Assembly (NCBI RefSeq): GCF_000764305.2
Contig: NW_025935237.1
Span: 186,001-250,000 of the forward strand
Direction: 5' to 3'
DNA: 64,000 nucleotides
DNA from: Hyalella azteca
Lineage: Eukaryota > Arthropoda > Malacostraca > Amphipoda > Hyalellidae
Position 1 is the stretch's first letter. Each line of letters starts with the position of its first letter. The notes under the pieces are model-generated. The model made no database searches. It had not been told where the DNA came from and saw only the letters and a list, made by a program, of their open reading frames with translations. Positions 21,975-33,600 of the stretch are shown here, one piece after another. Made by a program: the position numbers and the translations under genes.

Positions 21975-24926
21975 CTGAGAGAAAAAATTCAAATAACGCA
22001 TATCCTCTATTAGTTCTTCAATATATATGCACAAAAATACTCAAAATTGTCTCTAGACCAGTGGTTATGTTTGGAAACATTGCTTCTAATTCTGAAGACG
22101 TTAGCTTTACTGCAGGCGAAATCTCTTATTAAAATTTTTAATCCAATTCTACGTACGTTAAAGATAATTACCATTATCTTCATATAAAAGTTATTATTCT
22201 CGTTCTATCAGAGTAACCTTGCAAGCGTCCTTTCCGCCTTCCTGGAAGCCAGCACACAGGTGCTGGGAGGAGATGGTGATGTTGGATTCACCGTACCAGT
22301 CCTGACACACTGTGTGGGGTACGATCGGAACATCAACGTAGCGTTGGGCTGTGCTGGGTCGCGTGCTGTCTGGAAAAAAATGATGTGACCGAATTTAATA
22401 AAAGAAAGGCTGCGAGATATTGTGCGGGACATAATTGACAAAATATTCATGAATATTAGGGTAGATATGAAAATGCCAATTCTTTACTTTAAACATGTTA
22501 ATTCCGTTACAATATATATTCATTTCCCTATTAACTAAATTCCAACTTGAGTGACATGACCTCAAGCGAGGTCATGTCTTTCAAAACACATCGGGCGTCG
22601 ACTTACTGTATTGCTGCATACCCCATCCAACGACGAAGCCTAATTCGTTGTTGAAATTTTGTCCCGGTTTTGGCAGGCAAACAGGGATAACGTTCTTTGT
22701 GAAGGTTACTTGATGCACCAGCTCAAAAATGGAGATATCGAACAGGTATTGAGATTCGTCAAATCCTTTGTGCTTATACATCTTCTTTATCAAGTAACGG
22801 TCGGGGTGGAACACAATCTTGCTCGCGTCGTACACTCCAGTCGTGCCAAGTTGTACGTAAACTCTGTAGTCGTAGGCAAAGTTTTCCCCTTCTCTGTGAT
22901 GGAGCAAAAAAAGCTGTCGACTAATTCAGGATTTACCAAGCTAGATGAAGAGAAATTTTCAACAAATTATCACACCAAATGGATGTACAACGCACATAGC
23001 ATGCAAATCAAATCAGAGAGTATCACCAAATAAGATAAAATCAATTAGCTTTTTAGTTCTTAAAGGACGATTGACCAACAGCCAACAGACCACTCACGGT
23101 AATTTCCAGCAGTGAGACGCAGAAATGACGTGTCTGTCCGTAATTAGCACCCCGCCACACACGCGTTGACGGAACGATAAAGAATTCGCGGTAGTGGCGC
23201 TGCCCATCACGTACGCCATCCACGGCCATTGTCCCTCCGCCGATATACGGCCGTTGACGAGACGACGGCTTCGACGAATAAATTTAGATATGCCACACAC
23301 TGAGAGGAAAAAGATTACCGTAAAGCGGTTGCTATCATGCTAAAGTTCAATAACATTCAGAAAAAAATGAGTTCCAGAGATTCAAACAATTCCCCCAATG
23401 ATAGCCGTCAAGCTTCGTACTCACGGTCGTAAATAAATTAATCTCAATATATTCCTGAAATTACAGTACGAGGAACAGTGCTAGTAGATGGAGAGAAAGA
23501 TGCGTGGGTAGCAAGGACAGAGTGGAAGTAATGGCCGAGTGCAGGTGCAATTTGTGAAAAAGATAAAGAACAGCAACAGCTAAACTTGGAGCGTCTGGTC
23601 TCGCCAACCTTATCTTTCCCACTTTCCTCTGGCCAACGAACTATTCATCATCATCCTGACATTGTATTGCAAACGATCGAGCCGTTAACTTCTAAAAACT
23701 TCTTCGCTCTTATCTTCCGCACTCAATTGAAATACCCCCCGTATCGTATGCCCCCACACTGATATGACAAATTATATCCCCTGACTGCAACGCTTTCACA
23801 CCCTCCAACAGTCTACATGAAACCACCACACCGGAAACTTATCCATTTCCCTTCCTGCACCTTTAGGCACTACCCTTCATACACTTTTAAGGAGCAGGCT
23901 TTTACAGAGGATATTGGAAGTCTCCATTCCTCATATTGGAGAGGCCGCTTGAGAAGTGAATGCTGCTATATATATAAAAGCATATCATGTCATTACAAGG
24001 GAAATGAGGTTGGAAAATCTCGTTTACCTAAAATACGAGACTAGCGATTATGAAAAAACTGCTCCTACATCAGAGGCCTGAAGTGGCTACCAGGATTGAA
24101 TTCCAAGAATGTGTTATAAAATAAATGAAACCAAAAGAAAAGGTTCTGGCTTCTCACCTTGAGACAATCTTTCTCTCGACATTTCTTTGGGAGGAAAGAT
24201 CGCATCCTGCTGAGAAATTTCAGAGAATCGTTAAATCATTAGCATGAGTATTATTGTGCAGGACTGTTTCATGCTGTACTTAGGTCATACATTTGAATTA
24301 ACACGACTGCGTTCCTGTTCAACAGCAAACAACTTGTAATAAGACACATAACTGAAATTTCCTCTCGGCAAACTAGTGAATTTGAAGTTTAATAACTCAT
24401 TTCCATCACATTGATTCCATTCCTTAAAAATTTCTGCCTGGATATCACATCCCTTGACACTCACTCACCCGGACTTTCTGCGTCACGCTCTTCTCCAGAG
24501 GATACTCAATGGACCGTCGTGTGTTGAAATAAACTATGTCGCTATTGGTTGCGATTTGTTCTTTATGAACTCTGTCCAAAAACTCCTTTGCTCTTTCATT
24601 TTCATAAATCGCCGACTTTTCCGAAGATTCAAGTTCGTTAGGTTTGACGGCATATGTTGCTCCATTCAACCAATATAGATCATCAGGCCCAAGCTTAGGA
24701 GGAGCTGGTCTTCCACCTGTGGTTAGGCTAATGGGAATGGCAGAGAGTAGTTTCTCCCACAGGTTTTTGAATATACCTTGGATGTTACGTGGACTGGATG
24801 GGTCGTGATACTCAGTCGCCAGGTGCAGCTTATCAGGGCTTACAGACGGTGGAACATGTTCGTAGTAAGGTACCACGTAGGCTTGATCGAAGGGAAACAT
24901 TTCAGAACTTGTAACGTATCCACGTT
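21804..24926 (-). CDS. Trypsin-like serine protease, five exons found, first exon missing
   Basis: Exons 24465-24926, 23098-23299, 22607-22893, 22218-22369 and 21804-21974 join in one frame (about 424 residues). The S1 catalytic domain is complete: His in SASHC (codon 23114-23112), Asp in FDISIFEL (22739-22737), Ser in GDSGGP (21968-21966). DACK before GDSGG puts Asp at the S1 pocket, so cleavage after Arg/Lys is expected. The zymogen cut would fall at SRR|LVNG, with LVNG replacing the usual IVGG. A Cys in VMCG can pair with the Cys in PVCLP, tying the pro-region to the enzyme. The pro-region (about 154 residues) has no Cys, so it is not a CLIP domain. Probably secreted; a signal-peptide exon upstream is required by phase but was not found. 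Confidence 0.9.
22218..22369 (-). CDS. Serine protease exon: substrate-pocket entrance
   Basis: Codes [38 protein letters not shown] and [10 protein letters not shown]. An NIT sequon (N-glycosylation) is present. Acceptor TTTTTTTCCAG, donor GTTACT (weaker). Confidence 0.9.
22607..22893 (-). CDS. Serine protease exon: catalytic Asp
   Basis: Codes [16 protein letters not shown] through [11 protein letters not shown] and [10 protein letters not shown] to VVGWGMQQY. Both splice sites (CATCACAG, GTAAGT) keep the frame. The reading frame continuing past the donor is not coding. Confidence 0.92.
23098..23299 (-). CDS. Serine protease exon: activation site and catalytic His
   Basis: Codes [18 protein letters not shown], then GQWPWMAYV and [18 protein letters not shown]. 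Acceptor TTTTTCCTCTCAG, donor GTGAGT. The basic cluster FIRRSRR before LVNG is a good cut site for another trypsin-like or furin-like enzyme. Confidence 0.92.
24465..24926 (-). CDS. Serine protease exon: cysteine-free pro-region
   Basis: Opens after a CATTTAG acceptor with CTAAC branch-like sequence and runs [20 protein letters not shown] to TQKVRV. The Met of MFPF (24900) is inside this frame but has no signal peptide behind it. Two overlapping GTGAGT donors lie 4 bases apart at the end; only the downstream one (exon end 24465, phase 1) joins in frame to the catalytic exons. No domain recognised. Confidence 0.72.
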
Positions 24927-26507
24927 CTAAATGTAGTTAGGCAAGTTTTCCTGCAAACCGCGACAAAGCACTGCGGCAGTTATGATTTTCAACACTTTAG
25001 TTTCTACAGCACAGCATCTAAATTGGATCTCTTCAAATGGACAAATTCCAGCACCTACAAAGTAGTGTTGTCCACTGGAGAAACCTTAGAGCTGATATCC
25101 CAGCCGTTCTTAACTACTGCTTTTCCCAAGCCTTGCGTGCACAAGATGAAATTTACGGTACAATGAAAGTATCACACATTCCAGTTTGTTTGTATTACAC
25201 GCTTCGTGATTTAGGATTGCACGAATGAACAGAAATGATAAAATAATTATGTTCACACTATTTGATGAAACGGTATATTCTACTCTATACTTGCAATTTG
25301 ATCTAGATTCGCCAGAGTGCGATAAATCTGGTTCATTTCGGCTTGAAATGCTCTTGAAATGACTGCGCGGCATCTGTTCCCTTAGTTACCAGCCCAAACT
25401 GTTTAAATGCGCTCTTTTATATTACACTGCCGAGTACAAGCTATTAGAGCTTTCATTCCATGAAGAACCGTACCTTCGAAAGTTAAAAATCAACTAGAAA
25501 ATCAACACGAGGACTAGCAGCTAAGCGTTCATAACCTTTGAGATCTTTGAGACAATCACATCAGTAAGTAGTCACCTCTAACATAATTTAGTATGGCCAA
25601 GAACAGTATTGACTGCATTCAGGAATAGGCCTAATTTTGACTATCGTCGATTTTTATTGTATTGATATAGATCCCGGCGGCCCGGCCCAAAGTTCCCACA
25701 TACAGAGTTTACCTAAATTATTTACATGCGAGATATTCACATTAAGAACCCTTTGATCCAATTGAAAACTTACGATACATCACAGACAATGACTCTCATC
25801 ATATTAGTTTGTTGAGAGCAGGCGGAGCTTCATAGTTAGAAACGGGAAGGCGTGGGAAACATATTCTTTTTCCACGTCGTCATTCTTCGAACAGGCTTGC
25901 GAAAGCTTATTCTACGCAGTCACTGATGTTGCCACATCAATCTTTTTTAAATGAAACGTGTAAATGAATGCTAGACTTATAAACTTTTGGCCAAAGTGGC
26001 AAAAAGTTTTGAATATTTTGGGCGCTAACACACCTTCCATATTTTACTCGTTTCAGAAAGGTATACAATAATGAAATTTTCATCATATTGGATGAATGAT
26101 ACAACTTAGGTTCATAATTATTTAATACAAATCGAGTGGTAAATGGTGCGCTGTACAAGTCGTTGTTCTTAATGCTATCGAAAAGAGCGTAGTATTGTAC
26201 ATTCTATCCAGAGAATCACACAGCGTGGAGGTAACCTACGTAGCTATCACAGTTTACTCCTTGTACATGTTGAAGTTGTAACTTACAGAGCGTCATATGC
26301 TGTCTATCAAATATCCCACTGTATCATGTGTTGCAATAAAATATCTGATGACCAATCAAAAATGTTCACAGTTTCTGGATTTTTAAGTGTTTCTAATCAA
26401 GCAATGGCTTGCAGAGTTAAGTCAAATGAAAAACGAAATCCATGCAGCCTTGGGGGTTCAAATCCAAGTGGTCAATATCGTAAATTTGGTTTCAGTAAGC
26501 AGTTTTT
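24927..26507. other. Spacer between protease and CPAP1 genes
   Basis: About 1.6 kb. I searched the minus strand for a signal-peptide exon with a phase 1 donor for the protease and found no convincing one. A Met-rich start at 26089 (MMKISLLYTFLK) has the wrong phase. Confidence 0.5.
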
Positions 26508-27613
26508 TCACGAAATTTGTTTGCCCAGATTGGGAGTTTGGTAAAGACCGAATGGAGGGTCAGGGTAGGAGTAACCTGGAGTTTCTGGAAAGCCTCCAGG
26601 AGAGAGTTCAGGCCGACCTGGAGTAGGACGAGGTGGAGGAGGACGAGGAGGTTGAGTAGGAATTGGACGAGGCTGAGTAGGACGTGGTTGTGTGGGTTGC
26701 GGTTGAGTGGGACGGGACGGAGTTGGACGAGGTGGAGTGGGTTGAGGTTGAGTTGGACGGGGTTGCGTAGGTCGAGGTGGAGTGGGTTGAGGTTGAGTGG
26801 GACGGGGTTGCGTAGGCCGAGGTGGAGTAGGTTGGGGTTGAGTGGGGCGGGGTTGAGTAGGACGGGGTTGAGTTGGACGAGGTTGAGTGGGACGGGGCTG
26901 CGTAGGACGAGGTTGAGTGGGTTGCGGTTGAGGGAGACGTGGAGGCGTGGGGGGAGCAGGTGTTGGTGCTGGGCCGTATGCAGGTTGAGGCAGTCCGAGC
27001 AGAGTGTCAGTGTTGAATGACGGCAATCCAATACCGGGTGGAGAAAATGGAGGTGAAGTTGGAATTGGAGGCGGAAGAGGCCGCGGTGGAGCGGGAGCTG
27101 GGATTGGCCGAGGTGGGGCAGGCGCTGGAATTGGCCGAGGTGGAGCGGGTGCTGGAATTGGCCGAGGTGGAGCGGGTGCTGGAATTGGCCGAGGTGGAGC
27201 GGGAGCTGGAAATGGTAGAGGTGGAGCAGGAGCTGGAATTGGCCGAGGTGGTGCGGGTGCTGGAATTGGCCGTGGTGGAGCAGGAGCTGGAATTGGCCGA
27301 GGTGGAGCAGGAGCTGGAATTGGTCGAGGTGGAGCGGGTGCTGGAACAGGCCGAGGCGCACCTGGACGCTGTGGTGGAATGGCATCCGGCGAGCCTGGAG
27401 CCCGCGGAGTTGTCACTCCAATTTCGTTGTTGAGGGAGTAGAAAGTTTGTGAGACGCTGCAGTCTACTTCATTCCACCACTTACACGTGAAATGTTCTTG
27501 ATGGAAGATCGTTCCGTTGGGGCAGAGGAAAGAAGTAGTTTGCATTTGAAGTTTCGAGTTGAGGGAGCAAACCCTGAAGACCTGGCAGCGTGTTTCAATG
27601 TCCGCGTAGTATC
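26508..27613 (-). CDS. CPAP1-like exon 4: chitin-binding domain and proline-rich tail
   Basis: Acceptor TTTTTTTTGTCAG. Codes YYADIETRCQVFRVC, SFLCPNGTIFHQEHFTC and KWWNEVDC, completing six cysteines with CBM14 spacing, then about 300 residues rich in Pro: ten or eleven 9-residue repeats, a short non-repeat hinge (LPSFNTDTLLGLPQPAYGP) and about twenty 5-residue TQPRP/TPPRP repeats, ending NLGKQIS. An NGT sequon is in the domain. Confidence 0.95.
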
Positions 27614-30600
27614 CTGACAAAAAAAAACCGTTAGGACAAGAGGATTTTTTGGGCATGAGTTTTGTGAGGGTTGCTGCTGAGAAGACCCCAAGAAAGTCAA
27701 CTGTTAATATAAGAATTTTTAATGTGTGAGCGTTGTTTCTCAGAACCTCCAAGAAAGTTAACTGTTCATACAAAAAGACTTTTGAGGTACACCAAGAAGA
27801 CTTTTGAGGTTTTTGAATTTATGTTGCGCTAGTTTGACGATCAAAAACCACGTTGAAGATAGACAATAGTTTCCGTGTCTTCAAATTTGAGAGGAATTTG
27901 TAATTATCTATGAGTCCATGCCAATAAAATTTTTGTTTATCCAAAAAGCAGAGTTAAAATCTATGAATACTTGCCAAATGAATGTGTACTCTACATTTCG
28001 CTCCAATAAATCATGAACTAACTAAATCGTTCAGGTTCAAATTATGAAATTATTCACTGTTGGCGCCAGTTAATTTTGCAAGTAAAAGCATAATTGGAAG
28101 TAACATTATTTTTGTAATCGAAATCCTTTGTTTCTCTCTCTGAAGGTAATTTTCCTCAAGAAGCGTATAAAAAATGGCCCCCCTAGCGCGTCAACCTTAA
28201 CTTTATCTGTATGATCCACACAAAATATTAAACTTGTGAGATCCTTATTCAATGTTTTGCCGAACAAGACCTGGCATAAATTTTGGCACTGTTTCTACCT
28301 GCATCTAAAGACCACCATTGCTAAAGGCATCGGGGTTCCGACCATGCCTATAGCTTCTGCCCTTCCCCGTAAAGCCATGGCCTTCTCTAGGCTTTTGACG
28401 TTTAAATAACATCGATTAAGCGTTACTTCTACAAAACCTACTCGTACTTAATGATTTATCAACGTCATTTACATGGAGGTTTGCTTACCTTCTTTTTTAT
28501 ATTGGATAATCATTGCCTTCCCATTTACGGGCATTTAATATTGAAATAACAGTGATTAAAAGGTGCTTTTAAGAAATCTACTCGTAATCAACATTTTTTT
28601 CAAGTTATTTGCCTGGAGTGGTGCTTATATTCTGCTGTACCCCTAAATCTTAATTATGTTTACTCTCTGCATTACCCTCACAAATCTTAGTTCTCGCTTA
28701 CCCTCAACTTTGCCCTCACAAACGAATGAGGTCTGAGGGATGACGCCGAAAATGGGATAGTCGTCGCCAGGCTCGCCAGGCACGGCTTCACGTAGCCATT
28801 CCAAAGGATCATCGCTGTGGTGATGATGGTGGTGGTGATCATCATGGTGGTGGTGGTGGTGATCAACGCTAGGCTGTTAGAAATAAACAGAGTAGAAAGA
28901 AAAGCCTTCTGGACCGATTCTAGTAACACAAAGTGAGGAGATAGATTGAGATTCATCGAAATTTCTCACAAATTCTTTCATATGGTTGCGATAAACTCGT
29001 CATACACCATCACTCGGAAGAAAATAAAAAATATATTTTCCGGCGAAAAATACTTGCAGAACTGCATTCAAAATGTACTTGAAAGTTTTGGAGAAACAAT
29101 TACTCACTGCGGGTGTCAGGGGTAAAGCACCTCATTCTAATTATATTATTAGATCAGAGAATCTTTAATATGAGACGCAATATGCTCTAAATAGAAACGA
29201 CAGAGATTACTGAAATGCTGGACGCTGAGTCAGTATTAACAACATCACGAGAGCAAGATCACTTCCCGACATGACGGAAACTCCAGGTTTATAAAAGGGC
29301 TGGGCGTTTTCATAAGTCCTCTCCCAGTAGCGTGCGCGACCTCAACGATGTAGTACTCATTGTATTAGAAGTATGTCGACCTTACGGTCGAAGGTGCTAG
29401 CCATGAATCAGTGTGTACCTCCGCAATGATTGTAACGTTTCACCCCGTATTAAGATACGTCTTAAGACAGAAGATCTTTCTGCCTTTAGACATATCTTAA
29501 GATGTTAGCTCTTCCCCTAACAAAATTTAGATACGGGTCTGACTCTCGAATAGGTAACGCCTAGGACTCGGGGGGCTCCTAAATCAGCTGCTCATGTCCG
29601 CTTTGGCTCAGGGTTTGAAGGGCGGCAGCCTCTGGGCAGCATGTATGCTTGTTATGACTCGCCTCGGACAACCCTTCTCATACTATCACGCGACAAAGTT
29701 GAAAAGGAGAATCTGACCAGAAACTTATTTCGATCTGATGGCCAAGCGGACCCAGAATAACTTTGCGCCGAGTGTAGCGACTATTCGTCCGAAGCCTAGG
29801 CAGACCCCGAATTTTATTAGGGTTACTTATCCCTCACATAGTCATCAAATTCCTGTCCTCAGTTGAACATATATATACTCGCGGGACCTTCATCTCTAAG
29901 TCCCCGGACATACTCACAGTAGGTGCAGGAGCTGGACGAGGGCGCGGGGGCTCTGGACGCGGAGGCTCAGGACGCGCTGGTGTAGGCACTGGACGAGCTG
30001 GTGTTGGTGCTGGACGTGGGGGTGTAGGCACTGGACGAGCTGGTGTTGGTGCTGGACGCGGCGGTGTAGGCACTGGACGCGCTGGAGTAGGCACTGGACG
30101 CGCTGGTGTAGGTGCTGGACGCGGTGGTGTTGGTGCTGGACGCGGTGGTGTTGGAGCAGGCGGTTGGGGCAGATTTAGGAAGTCGAAACCTGGACCGCTC
30201 GCTCCAGGTTCGAGAGGATTTTCAGGCGGCAAGTAATCATACTGTGGCCGCTGCTGTGCGCCGGCCAAGGCTGCCAAACCTGCAAATAAAACTTGTGTCA
30301 GTTGCCAAACTCTATATATATTTATTTGAAGCCAGAGAGAAAGTTTAATAGAATATCAAGCGATAAAATCGTCGATGAGGCATTTTTTGCATTGATCATA
30401 ACGGGTCCACAGCATGACGGAGCGTTACTCATCTTCAAGGTCCGCCCAGCATATGCTTGCCGATCCTTTCCCTTTCGACACTCGGCTTTGCTCACTGGCG
30501 CGTTTTTGTGGCCCACGACTGACAAGCTCAGAGAGTTTATGTAGTCTTGCGTGGTAACTCTTTGTTCTCTCTTTCTTTGGGGTCGTGATTTCTGCTAAAA

Positions 30601-33600
30601 TATGCAGACTTCAGAGTTTTCAGCGATGGTCAAACTATCGCCTTATAAGATCTCTTTGTCTCGAATCCCGAACGGATCTTCTTGAGTAACTCTGGGCAAC
30701 GAAAAATCTTCCCGAGTTCTGTACAAAAATACGCAGGGAATCACATCGAGTAACTTACATTTTTGCTCATGTCCTACATGAAAAGAGTCCCATTTGGCGT
30801 GAAATCCTATATGAAAAATTTTCCCGCATTTCCGAAAACTGGATGGCCTGAACGCGCAGAGTACTTTATCGATGATCAGTGTTTTCTTGATTTACCGCTC
30901 ATCTTCACTTTCTTTTGTTTACCTCTCATATTTACATTCCTTGCTTTACCCCCCTTCCTTGGTTTACTGCTTTATATCGTGTTTTTATCTTCTTTGGTTA
31001 AGCGCTCAACCTGTTCTGATTCACGACATCACGACTTATGGGATTTAAAACTGAATTACGGGAAAATTGTTCAGTGAAGAAGAATATGGCACAAAGTTGG
31101 AGAAGAATGGCACAAGACTTTTAATTTTAAGAAATGATGTCGTTACTGAAAAACTTGAACTCATCTTTTTACTCGCGTTTTTGTGAGTCAATTCATGTAT
31201 CCCTGAAGTTTTTACCACAGTTTATGCCTCACTGGGACTTGAATGGAAATGGACATAGGAAATATCGACCCGACAGGCATACAAAAGACGCGCTGCAGCC
31301 TCAAGATAGGATACAAGAGGATGCCTTAATATTTTCAGGACGACTACTACGATAGGATCCGCTGCATGGGATCCCTTTATATTTGCAGGACGACTGATGA
31401 TAAATTCCTGCAGGAACTGGACGTTGTTCAGACCAGGGATGCTCTCTCACAAGTTGGCCTTCACACTCGGGTCAGCACGGCAAAACTGGACTTTTATGGG
31501 CGATTTAAGGCCACATTTTAGTTTTATTGTCTTGAAGATTTATAATTTATTCAGTGGTAATAATTGTCTAAAAGAAGGAACGGGATTTTCGAAGTGTAGA
31601 TGCAAACAATATGAATGACCGACTATTTTAACTCATAGTGTAGATAGAAGAATAGTTGTTAGGGTTACAAAATATATGTTTTATGCTGCATACTTTATGA
31701 GATAAATGCATTAATGTTAAAGCGTTTCAAGGGCTGCTATACAAAGGCTCTCGGAACCAAAATTCAGAACTGCATGTTTCCCAGCGGCAAAGTTTTCCAG
31801 TATAATAATTGTCTTTAGCCTGGTCCCTGAAAATTTACTTCGAGCAGTAAGATGTTAAGATAATTTCTTGAGAGAGCAGGCAATGTGAATGAAACGAAGT
31901 ATAAGCATTACATACTGCAGTAGTGCTTATGTAGTAGTAGAACAGCAACAGCTAAACTTGGAGCAGTATATATATATATATATATATTGGAGCAATATAT
32001 ACTGCAGTAGTATATACTGAAGTATATATTGATCCAAGATATATTATATATGAAAAATAGAAAACACAACCTAATTCTGATTTAGCAAAGCTGCGCCCTA
32101 TTTATTGCGGCGTCACAATTATGAAGTTAAAACAAAATTTAGGCGCTTCGATGATGAACGCTTTTTTTATTTTTTATTTTTTTTTAAATAGTTCCTTCTT
32201 TCAAGTACTGAAAGTTCTTTTTCATCAAATATTTTTATTTTTAAGATTTAATTCTCACCACTCAACCTTTCACAATCTATTCATCCCCCGGTCATTTCGT
32301 TTACATGATAATTCAGTTTAATCTCTTACTTTTTGTTAAAAGTTCAATGTCAGAAGTTATTGTATACAAGGGATAATAGAACACATTCAAAGGATGTATC
32401 GAATAGAAGACTTACATCTTACATGATTGTTATTGTTTGCCTTTATCGTAACCTACACAAGCTCTCAAGAATTTAGCTGGATCATTTTATTTTGCAGGAA
32501 AAGGAAATGAGTTGAAGACATTACAACTTCAATTATTGCCTGAAATCTGGAATGATTTAATATAATGACCTTCTATTATTAATACACATTAATATTGCAA
32601 CAGAGATCACGAAAAAATTGTACTGTTCGCAAAGAACCAGGCTCGCACTCTGTTATATTTATATTTTTTGCAAGTTACAAACAAACTATCCGTGACCGTT
32701 ATTAGTGTAGTTCAACCGGGGAACATTCTCCCGTGAACAGCTGTTATTACTTTCAAAGATGAACACCGAATTTCGTACGTGAGTTTATGACTGCTGCTCA
32801 TGGCAAAGTTGTTAAAGTCAAGTGTACGTTTCCCGACAGCGAACTTTTACATTAATAACTGTTAGCGTTTATTGTAATTGCCTCTTTCTATTCGTAATAA
32901 TTGAATTCTGATGCAATAAATTACACTGTTAGAAAGCGGAACATAATTTTGACAGACATATAAGTATAAATTTGCTAATAAAGAATCAAGATTCAACGAT
33001 CTCGTGCTACAAGCTGACAGGGAGGTTCACCACAAACAAAAAATACGATCGAAGTCTCCACAAAGTTAGGAGAATTTGTCTAAAATGTCTTTGAAATGGC
33101 GGCTAAATATTCACACTGACAGGCCCACAGGATCAAGTAATAAATTCTTCAGCAAATAAAGCTGAAGGCTGATGTGCAGCCAAGGTCAGCTCTGGGTAAA
33201 TACTGGTCGGCCTAAGTCTGTGGCAAAGATAGAATTTCTCCTGCTTGGTGCATGTATCTTAGTATTGCCCGCGAGTCTCGCTCGAACTCACATTTTGTAG
33301 CATGATTTCAATGCCAATTTCCGATCGTGTCTCGCTCAAACTCGTGTTTTATGGCATGATTTTATTGCGATTGCCACATTTTTTCCCGCTCAAACTCATG
33401 TTACATGTATGACAAGATTTCTTCGCAGCTTGCTACGCGTGTCTCGCTCATGCAGTCTCATGTTTATGGGCATGATTTCAATGCCAATTGCCGCGCTTGT
33501 CTCGCTCAAACTTTTCGCGTATGACATGATTTCATTGCTAATCACAATCATTGCATTGTCCACGCTGGTCGAGCATTTTTCAGTTATCTATCATATATGA

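Noticed and set aside
26395..26475. tRNA-like B box (gggttcaaatcc)
   Set aside because: The arms around it do not fold into a cloverleaf (the 5-base stem leaves a 10-base loop) and no A box or acceptor stem pairs at tRNA spacing.
26492..27385. Second minus-strand frame of 297 codons rich in His/Leu/Gln
   Set aside because: Out of phase with the chitin-binding cysteines; it stays open only because the repeats lack stops in several frames.
26517..27441. Long plus-strand open frames, Gly/Ala-, Glu/Leu- or Arg/Trp-rich
   Set aside because: They are antisense shadows of the proline-repeat exon of the CPAP1-like gene; the minus strand has signal peptide, chitin-binding domain and splice sites.
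29285..29300. Plus-strand TATA-like tataaaaggg
   Set aside because: No plus-strand coding sequence follows; it lies in an intron of the CPAP1-like gene.
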